From JALYNX01 sp963749415 (GTDB lineage Bacteria > Actinomycetota > Acidimicrobiia > Spongiisociales > ZC4RG35): a stretch of DNA of 64,000 nucleotides. Numbering within the stretch: the stretch's first letter is position 1; each line of letters begins with the position of its first letter. The notes under the pieces are model-generated. The model was given only the letters and a program-made list of their open reading frames with translations, ran no database searches and had not been told where the DNA came from. This document shows positions 32,788-41,673 of this stretch, in pieces. The stretch lies in NCBI GenBank assembly GCA_963749415.1, contig CAVVMG010000001.1, forward strand, positions 124,001 through 188,000. The letters run 5' to 3'. A program made the translations under genes and the position numbers.

Positions 32788-34701
32788 ATGCCGAGGGTGA
32801 AACGAGGTTCCCTGATCGCCCTCGTGGCGGTCGTTGCCGCCTGCACCGGTCAGGCAGAAGTCGAGCCGGTCGTCGATGGTCCGGCATCAGAGGTGATAGC
32901 CGCTCTCGATGGGGTCCCCTGCCCCGACTCGGACTTCACCTGCGTCACGATCAAAATGCCGCTGGACCATTTCGACAACTCCAACGAGGAAACGATCGCT
33001 GTGACCTTCGCGGTCCTTCCCGCGACCGGCGAAAGCGAGGGGGCATTCTTCACCGCAACCGGGGGGCCGGGCACTGCCGGGATCCTCTCCGCCGACTCGT
33101 ACACCGCGGCCCTCGACCCGGAGATCACCGAGCGGTTCGACATCGTCTTCTTCGACCAACGGGGAGTAGGCATGTCCGGAGGACTGACCTGCCCCGCCGC
33201 GGCCATCGACTATTACCGGGCCGATGCCGACGTCAGCACCGCAGCGGGACAGGAACTCCTGGCCGGTGCCGCGTCCACTTTCGTGACCGATTGCATCTCC
33301 GAGATGGGCAATCCCGAGGTGCTCCCCTACCTGTCCACGGAGCAGGTCGTGGAGGACATCGAAGTCTTTCGCCAGATGTTCGGATTCGACCAGTTCGTCT
33401 TGTACGGGGAGAGCTACGGGACCCAGGTCGCCCAGACCTACGCCGCTGCACACCCCGAGAATCTCGATCGGCTGGTGCTCGACGGAACGGTCGACCTGAC
33501 CCTCGATGGGTTCACGTTCTACCAGGAACAGGCGACGGCCTTCGGGCAGACCCTCGAAGCGACCTTCGATGCATGCGTCGAGGACGTGGCATGTGCGGAC
33601 GACTTCGGGGACGAACCCGGTGCCGCATACGACCGCTTGGCGGCCCTGCTCTCGGAAGGGCCGATCAGCGTCGACTTCCCTCTGTCGGACGGCACCTCGT
33701 CGCCCAGGGAGCTCACCCTCACCGACCTCGAGGTGGTGGCCAGCGCCCAGATGTATGCCGAGGACGACCGGATGCTGTTCCTCAGGGCACTGGCCGCGTA
33801 TTCAGGGAGGGATGACCTGATACCGATGCTCAGGCTGCTCTACCCGAGCCTCGGATTGGAGCCCCTGGACGAGTCGATAATCGAGGACCCGTCATGGTCC
33901 GATGCCATCTACTACTCGGTCGAGTGCCTGGACTACGGCTTCGCGGGGGATACCCCCGAGGATGTGGTCGACGCCTTCTTCGAGGCGGGCGCCGAACTCG
34001 ACGAGCAGAGGCTGGGCTCGATTGCCTACGGCGACATGCCATGTGCCTTCTGGCCGGAGCGCAACACCGACGAGGACCGGCCCGAGCCCCTGGTCGCCGA
34101 GGGGATTCCAACTTTGGTGCTGAGCGCCACCGCCGACCCGGCGACGCCCCACACCCAGGGGATGGCGGTGTGGTCGCGCTTGGAGACCGGGTACTCGATG
34201 ACACAGGGCGGCGGGCCCCACGTGATCTTCGGGAGAGGCAATGCCTGCCCCGACGAGGACGCCACCGCATTCATCCTCGACGGGACGCCGCCGCCGGTGG
34301 CCATCTGTGAGGGCGATGTCACCGACGGCTACCAGCCGCTGATGCCGGCCGCGGTGGGCGAGTTCGACAATGCCGAGGCGATGCTCGACGCGATCGAGTG
34401 GGAGCTGAGCTACATGCCCGAGTACTACTACTGGGACGGTGTGGAGGAAACCGCTGCCGGGTGCGGCCGGGGAGGCATCGTCACCTTCACGCCGACCGAC
34501 CTTGGATACGGGTACCTATTCGAGGAGTGCGGGCTCACCGAGGAGCTGGTGATCAGTGGGAGCGGGGCATATGCGGTGGATGACGACGTGTTCACTCTGG
34601 ACGTGACCAACGGCACTCCGGACTGCGCTTACATCTACGAGCGCGCCGGGGACGAGGTCGATCTCGACGACCAGTGCCCCACCGACGCCTTCGGTGCCTG
34701 A
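32788..34701 (+). CDS. S33-family peptidase / alpha-beta hydrolase lipoprotein
   Basis: Secreted, lipid-anchored alpha/beta hydrolase of 637 residues, related to actinobacterial tripeptidyl aminopeptidases. Signal peptide with Cys19 in VAACTG; oxyanion motif TATGGPGTAG; nucleophile Ser209 in LYGESYGTQVAQ; Asp in LVLSATADPATPH; His in QGGGPHVIFGRG. The cap and a roughly 130-residue C-terminal extension (after AVAICEGDVTDGYQP) make it longer than the usual 500-550. It begins 13 bp after the LiaF-like gene. Start ATG at 32788 lacks a strong ribosome site, so initiation may depend on upstream translation. Confidence 0.88.
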   Translation: MPRVKRGSLIALVAVVAACTGQAEVEPVVDGPASEVIAALDGVPCPDSDFTCVTIKMPLDHFDNSNEETIAVTFAVLPATGESEGAFFTATGGPGTAGILSADSYTAALDPEITERFDIVFFDQRGVGMSGGLTCPAAAIDYYRADADVSTAAGQELLAGAASTFVTDCISEMGNPEVLPYLSTEQVVEDIEVFRQMFGFDQFVLYGESYGTQVAQTYAAAHPENLDRLVLDGTVDLTLDGFTFYQEQATAFGQTLEATFDACVEDVACADDFGDEPGAAYDRLAALLSEGPISVDFPLSDGTSSPRELTLTDLEVVASAQMYAEDDRMLFLRALAAYSGRDDLIPMLRLLYPSLGLEPLDESIIEDPSWSDAIYYSVECLDYGFAGDTPEDVVDAFFEAGAELDEQRLGSIAYGDMPCAFWPERNTDEDRPEPLVAEGIPTLVLSATADPATPHTQGMAVWSRLETGYSMTQGGGPHVIFGRGNACPDEDATAFILDGTPPPVAICEGDVTDGYQPLMPAAVGEFDNAEAMLDAIEWELSYMPEYYYWDGVEETAAGCGRGGIVTFTPTDLGYGYLFEECGLTEELVISGSGAYAVDDDVFTLDVTNGTPDCAYIYERAGDEVDLDDQCPTDAFGA

Positions 34702-34710
34702 GCCGAACGA

Positions 34711-36144
34711 TCAATAATGCCAGTCGATCATCTGGTCGACGGGGGCGAAGTCGTCACGCAGCGGCCGGGCCCCGGCAACGAACAGGTCGAGGGCCTCGCC
34801 AGTCACGATCACCTCTGAGCCGGTTCGGGAGACGATCTCCCGCTCGATCGCGGACACGTCCAGTGGGCTCTCCGAACCGACGAGCACGAAGTTCCCGCCA
34901 TCCGTGCCCTCGAAGTACCGGGCGGGCGCGATCACCGCGACGTGGGCGAACACCTCGAGGAGGGAAGCGGTTGCGGAGCGGGCAAATGGTGCCTCGAAGT
35001 AGTCGATGACGTTCACCGCGTAGATGCCATCGGGGCGCAACCGCTGGGCGATCTGCTCTATGAACTCCGAGGTTGTGAGATGCCAGGGCACCGACAGCCC
35101 ACTGAAAGCATCCCCGACCACGAGGTCCAGCGATTCTGGAGTCACCCCGTTCAGACTGCGGCGGGCATCGTCGATCACCACCTCGGCCTCGTCTTCGAAT
35201 CCGAGGTCGCGGCGCCCGATTTCGAGGAGCTCGCGATCGATTTCGAGGACGAGATGGCTGGTGCCGGGGCGGGTAGCCGCGAGATAGCGCGGGAAGGTGA
35301 ACCCGCCGCCGCCGATCGACACCACGTCGATGGGGCCCTGGGGCGCTTCGGCATCGACTAGGTCCGATATCGCTTCGAGATATCGGAATTCGAGATGTGT
35401 CGGGTCCTCGAGGTCGACGTAGCTGTTGTGACCCTGGTCGAGGATCAGGAGCCGGCCCGTGGGCCGCGCCGGATCGGCTTGGACGATCGCGCAGTGGTAG
35501 GTGGTCTCGTAGTCACAGGGCCCGTCGCCTACGGCCATGGCGGCGCCCAGCCCGATGGCAACCAGCACGACAGCGACTCTCGCCAACCGCCGCCCGCCCC
35601 AGAGCAAGGCGCCGCCGAGCACCAGGATGATTCCGAGGCCGAGCATGATGGGCCGGGTGGGGAAGGCGGCGATGAGGATGAAACCGGTGGCGAAAGTCCC
35701 GAAGATGGCGCCCGCGGTGCCTATCGCCGAGTAAGAGCCGACCACTGATCCGGTTTCGTCGAGGGATGCCAGCCTCGCCTTCACCACCACTGGCGGAACG
35801 GCCGAGAGCATTGCCGCGGGGAGGAAGAACCCGACTGCAGTCAGGGCGACAATCGACACCGGGCCGCCACGAGCGATGGGGCCCACGAAGTCGATGATCA
35901 AAGGGGCGGCCAGTGCGGCCAGGCCACCTCCGACCAGGAGCGGGCCGAGCAGGCTCGAAGGCTCGCGGCGGTCGGCGGCGCGGCCACCGAGCCAGGCACC
36001 GATAGAAATCCCGGCCAGGACCACCCCGATGATCCCGGTGAACACCTCCAGGCTCACACCGAGGTAGGGGGCGAGGAGGCGCCCGGCGAGAATCTCGAGG
36101 ACCAGCACCGCCGCCGAGGTCGTGAAAACGAGGAGTCGGGCCAT
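34711..36144 (-). CDS. Membrane-embedded spermidine-synthase-like protein
   Basis: 477 residues: an N-terminal membrane domain of about six to seven helices (LLVFTTSAAVLVLEILAGRL, ISIGAWLGGRAADRR as in transporter-like SpeE fusions) and a C-terminal Rossmann domain of the spermidine synthase family (VVSIGGGGFTFPRYL, LVLEIDRELLEIGRR, DDARRSL, DLVVGDAFSG). Such fused proteins are widespread and most are of unknown substrate, not proven polyamine synthases. Start ATG at 36144 chosen over the TTG at 36156. Convergent with the S33 peptidase gene (9-bp gap) and divergent from the sigma-factor gene. Confidence 0.88.
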   Translation of the reverse strand: MARLLVFTTSAAVLVLEILAGRLLAPYLGVSLEVFTGIIGVVLAGISIGAWLGGRAADRREPSSLLGPLLVGGGLAALAAPLIIDFVGPIARGGPVSIVALTAVGFFLPAAMLSAVPPVVVKARLASLDETGSVVGSYSAIGTAGAIFGTFATGFILIAAFPTRPIMLGLGIILVLGGALLWGGRRLARVAVVLVAIGLGAAMAVGDGPCDYETTYHCAIVQADPARPTGRLLILDQGHNSYVDLEDPTHLEFRYLEAISDLVDAEAPQGPIDVVSIGGGGFTFPRYLAATRPGTSHLVLEIDRELLEIGRRDLGFEDEAEVVIDDARRSLNGVTPESLDLVVGDAFSGLSVPWHLTTSEFIEQIAQRLRPDGIYAVNVIDYFEAPFARSATASLLEVFAHVAVIAPARYFEGTDGGNFVLVGSESPLDVSAIEREIVSRTGSEVIVTGEALDLFVAGARPLRDDFAPVDQMIDWHY

Positions 36145-36257
36145 CGTCTGGGACAAGGCCGGATCAGGGTATCCCGAAGCCGGGTAAACCCGATTGCCCG
36201 CTGATGCGTGTTAACAGTGTGAGTGCGGTCCGCCAATCAGGGAGACATCTGACCGGC

Positions 36258-36764
36258 ATGGGTGGGAAAGCCTCTGGCCATGAGTCCTTCGAGGGCTTCT
36301 ACCGGCGCGAGTACGCCTCGACGGTGGCGATCGCACGAGGGTTGCTAGGCCATGGCGCACCTGCCGAGGACCTGGCTCAGGAGTGCTTCGTCGCCGCTCA
36401 TCGCCATTGGAACCGCGTCTCGGAATATGACGATCCCAAGGCCTGGCTGCGGCGGGTGCTAGTGAACCGGGCCACCTCGTTCCACCGGCGGCGCCTGGTC
36501 GAGCGGCGGGCCATGGCCCGGCTCGGCGTCTCCGATGAGGTCGTGCCCGAGATATCGCCGCAGTCGACAGAGGTCTGGGACGAGGTGCGGCGCCTTCCCC
36601 GGCGCCAGGCCCAGGTAACAGTCCTCCACTACGTGGACCAGATGACCGTCGATGAGATCGGAGCCGTCCTGGGATGCAGCCCGGGAGCGGTCAAGTCCCA
36701 CCTGTTCCGAGCCCGGGAACGACTTGGGGAGAGGCTGACAGGGCTCGAGGAGGCTTCGCGATGA
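36258..36764 (+). CDS. ECF sigma factor, SigE family
   Basis: RNA polymerase sigma-70-like factor of 168 residues: region 2 (FEGFYRREYASTVAIARGLL, AEDLAQECFVAAHRHW, DPKAWLRRVLVN) and region 4 (RRQAQVTVLHYVDQMTVDEI, LGCSPGAVKSHLFRARERL). The ATG of the next gene overlaps its stop (ATGA), the standard layout of an ECF factor with its membrane partner. Its own promoter was not identified. Upstream starts at 36204 are possible but outside the conserved domain. Confidence 0.93.
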   Translation: MGGKASGHESFEGFYRREYASTVAIARGLLGHGAPAEDLAQECFVAAHRHWNRVSEYDDPKAWLRRVLVNRATSFHRRRLVERRAMARLGVSDEVVPEISPQSTEVWDEVRRLPRRQAQVTVLHYVDQMTVDEIGAVLGCSPGAVKSHLFRARERLGERLTGLEEASR

Positions 36765-37492
36765 AAGTCGAAGATCGATTGGAGCAGGCGGGCAGGGAGC
36801 TCCGTGATTCCACCCGGCACCTCCAGCCACCTCCACTCACGAAGCACAAGGTGCCGACACGCGGCTGGCTGGTATTCGCCGGGGTATTCCTGGTGGTCGC
36901 CATCGGTCTCGGCGTGCTCCCACTCCTAGTGCGCTCCAACAGCGAGCAGGCGCCATTGGCAACGCCGCCCACCGTCGCCACCACCCTTCCCTCCGAGCCG
37001 TCAACCGTGGCACCGAGCACAGCACCGGTAGCCCAATGCTCGGCGAGCGAGATGCCCGCTCCCGGTGACCAGGAGGGCCTGCCGGCGGAGGTGGCACAGG
37101 CCCGGACGGCCATTGCCGCCGCTGCAATCTCCTGTGACCTGGCCGCCTTGCACTCCCTCGCCGGTGAGCTGCTCACCAGCTTCGGTGGAGGTGACTTCTC
37201 CAGCATCCAGGAATGGGAGGACTCAGGTGAAGGCAAGCTCGCGACCCTGGTCCAGCTCTTCGACACCCGCTACGCGGTCCAGGAGTTCGAAGGGGAGCCG
37301 ACCATCTACGTATGGCCGGCAGCCTTTGCCTACGACTCCTGGGAGGAGATCCCCGAGGAAGACATCGCCGAGCTCACTGAGATCTTTGGCGAGGAGGAGA
37401 TGGAGCTCATCGCGGAGTTCGGCGCCTACGCCGGGTGGCGGATCGGGATAACCGAGGACGGAGATTGGCGCTTCTTCATCGCCGGCGACTGA
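36761..37492 (+). CDS. Single-pass membrane protein, putative anti-sigma partner
   Basis: 243 residues: about 34 cytoplasmic residues (MKVEDRLEQAGRELRDSTRH), a membrane segment (WLVFAGVFLVVAIGLGVLPLL), a Thr/Pro/Ala linker and an external domain with several acidic stretches (EEEMELIAEFGAYAGWRIG). No zinc-binding anti-sigma (ZAS) motif is seen in the short cytoplasmic tail, so the anti-sigma role is inferred only from the ATGA overlap with the sigma gene. The external domain is not one I recognise. Confidence 0.75.
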   Translation: MKVEDRLEQAGRELRDSTRHLQPPPLTKHKVPTRGWLVFAGVFLVVAIGLGVLPLLVRSNSEQAPLATPPTVATTLPSEPSTVAPSTAPVAQCSASEMPAPGDQEGLPAEVAQARTAIAAAAISCDLAALHSLAGELLTSFGGGDFSSIQEWEDSGEGKLATLVQLFDTRYAVQEFEGEPTIYVWPAAFAYDSWEEIPEEDIAELTEIFGEEEMELIAEFGAYAGWRIGITEDGDWRFFIAGD

Positions 37493-37508
37493 GAAATAGC
37501 ATCGCCCG

Positions 37509-38543
37509 GTGGCAGTAGGAGCAAGCGGAAGTGTCGGGGCCCAGGACGACTTCGTCACACTCACGGGGCAGGCCGGGCTCTTCGCCGAGTTGACCGGCCA
37601 TGGCGCCCGCCTGGTCCGCCTGGTGCTCCCCGATGTTGGTGGTGCGCCCCGCGATGTGGTGCTCGGCTTCGACACGATCGCCGAGTACCTGGCCAATCCG
37701 GACCTGTTCTTCGGGGCGACGATCGGACGGGTGGCCAATCGCATCGACGGTTCCCGCTTCGCACTCGACGGATCCGAGTACCGCCTGACCGCCAATGAGG
37801 GCAGGAACCACCTTCACGGGGGCGGCGAAGGTCGATTCGATCAGATCCGTTGGGAGACCAACCGTCTCGGAGACACGACGGTCTTGTTCAGTCAGACCAG
37901 CCCTCACCTCGACGAGGGTTACCCCGGCGTGCTCGAAATCGAAGTGGAATACCGGCTCGGCGACGACGGGATCGAGATCGTGTATCGGGCACGAACCAAC
38001 CGGCGCACCCCGGTGAACATGACCCACCACACATATTGGAACCTCGATGGATCCGCGTCCGGTGGGACTGTCGATCATCACCTGCTCCAGGTGTTAGCCG
38101 ATCACTACACCCCGATCGACCGGGCTCTGATCCCACTCGGGCACCTGGAGCCCGTCGATGGGACCCCGCTCGACTTCCGGTCGCCGGCCGCGATCGGGCC
38201 CCGCGTCGACGCTCTGCAATCGGAGCCCGGTGACGGCATCGATCACAATTTCGCCGTGTCCGATTGGGACTCGAGCCTGCGAGCCGTGGCTCGGGTCACC
38301 GACTCATCGGGCCGGCTGGTCATGGAGGTGTCGAGCACGCAGCCCGGGCTCCAGGTCTACTCGGGCAACCATCTGCCCCCGATTCCGGGCAAGGATGGAG
38401 TCGTCTATCCGACGAGGGGCGGGCTCTGCTTGGAGCCACAACATTTCCCCGACTCGGTCAACCACCCCGGATTCCCGACAACGATCCTCGATCCGGGCGA
38501 CGTTTACCAGCAGACCATCGCCTACAGATTCACGACCGTCTGA
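37509..38543 (+). CDS. galM: Aldose 1-epimerase (mutarotase)
   Basis: Interconverts alpha and beta anomers of hexoses. 344 residues, normal length. Substrate and catalytic residues appear in ATIGRVANRI, NHLHGGGEGRFDQIRW, MTHHTYWNLDGS (catalytic His) and CLEPQHFPDSVNHPGFP (catalytic Glu). No signal peptide. GTG start at 37509, 16 bp after the membrane protein stop. It fits the sugar-importing lifestyle shown elsewhere in the window but is not in a sugar operon. Confidence 0.94.
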   Translation: MAVGASGSVGAQDDFVTLTGQAGLFAELTGHGARLVRLVLPDVGGAPRDVVLGFDTIAEYLANPDLFFGATIGRVANRIDGSRFALDGSEYRLTANEGRNHLHGGGEGRFDQIRWETNRLGDTTVLFSQTSPHLDEGYPGVLEIEVEYRLGDDGIEIVYRARTNRRTPVNMTHHTYWNLDGSASGGTVDHHLLQVLADHYTPIDRALIPLGHLEPVDGTPLDFRSPAAIGPRVDALQSEPGDGIDHNFAVSDWDSSLRAVARVTDSSGRLVMEVSSTQPGLQVYSGNHLPPIPGKDGVVYPTRGGLCLEPQHFPDSVNHPGFPTTILDPGDVYQQTIAYRFTTV

Positions 38544-38544
38544 G

Positions 38545-39585
38545 TCAGGCCTCGCTCGGGACCCCGCCGACCGGGGTCTTGGCGGCAACTATCTCAGCCA
38601 GCGACTGGCCGGGGAGGAGCGGAGCATGACATGCCGCGAAGTGCCCGCTGGCCAACTCCCGTAACTCCGGGACCTCCTCGGCACAGAGGTCGAAGGCGAT
38701 CGGGCACCGGGTCCGAAACCGGCACCCGGACGGGGGGTTGACCGGGCTGGGCAGGTCACCCTCGAGAACGATTCGCTTTCTGGTCCGTTCCACCGTGGGG
38801 TCCGGGACCGGGACCGCCGAGAGCAGAGACTGGGTGTACGGGTGGATCGACCGGTCGTAGACGTCTTTGTGATCCCCGACTTCCATGAGTTTGCCGAGGT
38901 ACATGACTGCAATTCGATCGCTGATGTGACGCACCACCGAGAGGTCGTGGGCGATGAAGACGTAGGAGAGGTCGAGCTCCTTCTGCAGGTCCTCGAGGAG
39001 GTTGAGGATCCCGGCCTGGATGGATACGTCCAGGGCCGAGACCGGCTCATCGAGAATGATCAGCGCCGGCCTGAGGCTCAACGCCCGGGCGATCCCGATC
39101 CGCTGCCGCTGCCCACCGGAGAACTCATGAGGGAACCGGTTGGCGTGGTCGGGTGACAGCCCCACCAACTCGAGCAGCTCTCCGACAATCGCGTCGTGGT
39201 CACCAGGCACGTCGTGGATCTCCAAGGGCTCTGCGATGGCAGCCCCGATTGTCATCCTCGGGTCCAGGGAGGCGTATGGGTCCTGGAATACGATCTGCAT
39301 CTCGGAGCGGAGCTCGCGCATGTCTTCCCGGTCGAGGGTGGTGATCTCCTCACCGCGGAACCGGATCGACCCCGAGGTCGGCTCCAGGAGCCTGAGGATG
39401 CAGCGCCCAACGGTGGACTTGCCCGAGCCCGACTCACCGACCAGGCCCAGTGTCTCCCCCGGGTAGAGGTTGAAGCTGACTCCTGACACTGCATGGACCG
39501 TGTGCTTGTGCACCTTGGACCCGATCACCTGGCGCACGTCGAAGAGTTTGAAGAGGTCGGTGACCTCCAGGAGAGGCTCGGTCAA
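38545..39585 (-). CDS. oppF: Peptide ABC transporter ATP-binding protein (OppF/DppF)
   Basis: 346-residue ATPase of the oligopeptide/nickel importer class. Walker A VGESGSGKST, signature FSGGQRQRIGIAR, Walker B LIILDEPVSALD; C-terminal oligopeptide-transporter domain with HPYTQSLLSAVP and CRFRTRCPIAFDLC, whose cysteines in related proteins bind an Fe-S cluster. The start is TTG at 39585, overlapping the oppD stop (TTGA) with GGAGGTGA 4 nt upstream; the longer start at 39624 would lie in oppD. Last gene of the oppABCDF-like operon. Confidence 0.94.
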   Translation of the reverse strand: MTEPLLEVTDLFKLFDVRQVIGSKVHKHTVHAVSGVSFNLYPGETLGLVGESGSGKSTVGRCILRLLEPTSGSIRFRGEEITTLDREDMRELRSEMQIVFQDPYASLDPRMTIGAAIAEPLEIHDVPGDHDAIVGELLELVGLSPDHANRFPHEFSGGQRQRIGIARALSLRPALIILDEPVSALDVSIQAGILNLLEDLQKELDLSYVFIAHDLSVVRHISDRIAVMYLGKLMEVGDHKDVYDRSIHPYTQSLLSAVPVPDPTVERTRKRIVLEGDLPSPVNPPSGCRFRTRCPIAFDLCAEEVPELRELASGHFAACHAPLLPGQSLAEIVAAKTPVGGVPSEA

Positions 39586-40559
39586 GCGCTCACCTCCGCC
39601 GCGATCTCCTCGACGCGGACACATGCGGTCTCCACAGAGCCGAAGGGAACCAGCTCAGGAATATCGCCGGCACACACCTCGGCGGCATACGTGCAGCGGA
39701 TCCGGAAGGCGCATCCACTTGGCGGCCGCAGCATGTTGGGGGGCGCTCCGGGGATGGGTATCAGCCGCTCGATGTCGGCATCGGGCAACGAGGTGAGCAG
39801 CCCCCGGGTGTAGGGGTGCGTGGGGCGGAGGAAGATGTCGTGCGCCTCGCCACGCTCGGCGACGCGCCCGGCGTACATGACCTGGACGCGGTCGGCGATT
39901 CGAGCCACAACCCCGAGGTCATGAGTGATGAAGGCTACCGCCGCTCCCAACTCGTGTTGCACCTGTTGGATCACGTCGAGGATCTGGGCCTGGACGGTGG
40001 TGTCGAGGGCAGTGGTGGGCTCGTCAGCAATGAGGATCTCCGGGGAGTTGGCGATGGCCATCGCGATGATCGCCCTCTGCCTCATACCTCCGGAGAATTC
40101 GTGTGGGTACTGACGCGCCCGGGTCTCGGCCTGGGGAATCCCGACCAGGTCCAGCAACTCAACAGTCTTGGCCATAGCCTCATCCTTGGAGATGTCCTGG
40201 TGAGCGAGGATCATCTCGACGACCTGGGCCCCCACGCGATGCACCGGATTGAGGGCGGTGAGCGGGTCCTGGAAGATCATGGCGACTCGCTTCCCGCGGA
40301 CTTTGCGCACCTCGTCCAAAGGCTGTCCTACCAGCTCCTGACCGCCGATCCGGATCGATCCGGTGACGATTGCCCTCTTGGGCAACAGGCCCATGACGGC
40401 AAGGAAGGTGACCGACTTACCGGAGCCCGACTCCCCGACTACGCCCAGCAGCTCATGTTCCGCAATGTCGAAGCTGACTCCGCGTACGGCCTGAACCAGC
40501 CCGTCTGGGGTGGGGAAGGAAACGTGGAGGTCGCGGACCGATAGGACCGGCTCGGTCAT
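39582..40559 (-). CDS. oppD: Peptide ABC transporter ATP-binding protein (OppD/DppD)
   Basis: 325-residue partner ATPase. Walker A VGESGSGKSVTFLAVM, signature FSGGMRQRAIIAMA, Walker B ILIADEPTTALD, then HPYTRGLLTSLP and CAFRIRCTYAAEVC in the C-terminal regulatory domain. ATG at 40559 (MTEPVLSVRDLHVSF) taken as the start; upstream in-frame codons to 40598 are not conserved. It follows oppC after 79 bp and is translationally coupled to oppF. Confidence 0.94.
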   Translation of the reverse strand: MTEPVLSVRDLHVSFPTPDGLVQAVRGVSFDIAEHELLGVVGESGSGKSVTFLAVMGLLPKRAIVTGSIRIGGQELVGQPLDEVRKVRGKRVAMIFQDPLTALNPVHRVGAQVVEMILAHQDISKDEAMAKTVELLDLVGIPQAETRARQYPHEFSGGMRQRAIIAMAIANSPEILIADEPTTALDTTVQAQILDVIQQVQHELGAAVAFITHDLGVVARIADRVQVMYAGRVAERGEAHDIFLRPTHPYTRGLLTSLPDADIERLIPIPGAPPNMLRPPSGCAFRIRCTYAAEVCAGDIPELVPFGSVETACVRVEEIAAEVSA

Positions 40560-40638
40560 CCAGCGGACTTCCGACGACCACAGCGGATGCAGCGGCAACG
40601 CAAGGTCGACTCACCCGGGCGACTACTCACGCCGCCTC

Positions 40639-41673
40639 CTACGGACCCGCAGTGGTGAGGGCAGCTGTCGCCTTCTTAGAGACCTTCTGCTCCTGTTTGG
40701 GGTCGAGTGCATCACGCAGCCCGTCACCCATGAAGTTGATGCAGAGGACCGTGATCAAAAGCACGATGGCGGGGAACAGCACCAGCCACCATTTGCCGGT
40801 GATGACATTGGTCGACGAATCGGAGAGGAGGTTGCCCCACGAGGCCTGAGTCGGGTCGAGCCCGAATCCGAAGAAAGAGAGGGTGGACTCGAGGATGATC
40901 GCTCCAGCGACGATGAAGGTCATCGAGACCATTATCGGGCCGATGGTGTTGGGCACCAGATGACGAACGATGATCCGCCTGTCGGTGGCGCCAACCGCCC
41001 GCGCCGCCTCGACGAACTCCTTCTCCTTGAGGCTGAGGACCACCCCGCGCACGATTCTCGCGGTCGCCATCCATGAGACGAGCGTGATCAGGGTCACCAT
41101 CAATCGCATCGACCCTGGTTCACCGAGCACTGTGGCGGCCCAGGGCTGCTTCTCGGGTAACAGCCGCATGACGATCAGAAGCACCAACAACGGAAGCCCG
41201 AGGAAGAGGTCGGTGAATCGCATCAACCCGTTGTCGATTCTGCCCCCCCGGAAGCCGGCAAAGGCACCCACTGCAGTGCCAATGAGAACTGCCGAAACCG
41301 CACTGGCGATTCCGACGAACAGTGAGACCCGTCCGCCATAGAGAACCCGGGAGTAGAGGTCCCGGCCGATGGAGTCGGTCCCGAACCAGAACTGGGAATT
41401 GGGCGGGACCAGGATCTCCTTGCGGAGCCCACCGTCGGCCGAGTCGATGGCCTCGTTCTCTCCATACGGGGCGACGAACGTCGCAAAGACACAGGCAAGG
41501 GCGATGAGGAGCAGGGCGACGCTGGAGATCATCGCCGCCCGGTGATGCCGGTAGCGTCGGAGAGCCAGCTGGGTTGGCGACCTCGACTCGACCGCGATGC
41601 CCTCGAGCTCGTCGAGCGTCGCGAGATCTGGGTTTTCCAGCGCCTCGGGCCGCGGGGAGAGGGTGTCAACCAA
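40639..41673 (-). CDS. oppC: Peptide ABC transporter permease (OppC/DppC)
   Basis: 344-residue inner-membrane permease with six helices and the EAA loop EFVEAARAVGATDRRIIVRH. An N-terminal OppC-type segment (TQLALRRYRHHRAAMISSVA) precedes the first helix. An external loop carries FWFGTDSIGRDLYSRVLYGG, the OppC hallmark. Overlaps oppB by 8 bp. Confidence 0.94.
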   Translation of the reverse strand: MVDTLSPRPEALENPDLATLDELEGIAVESRSPTQLALRRYRHHRAAMISSVALLLIALACVFATFVAPYGENEAIDSADGGLRKEILVPPNSQFWFGTDSIGRDLYSRVLYGGRVSLFVGIASAVSAVLIGTAVGAFAGFRGGRIDNGLMRFTDLFLGLPLLVLLIVMRLLPEKQPWAATVLGEPGSMRLMVTLITLVSWMATARIVRGVVLSLKEKEFVEAARAVGATDRRIIVRHLVPNTIGPIMVSMTFIVAGAIILESTLSFFGFGLDPTQASWGNLLSDSSTNVITGKWWLVLFPAIVLLITVLCINFMGDGLRDALDPKQEQKVSKKATAALTTAGP

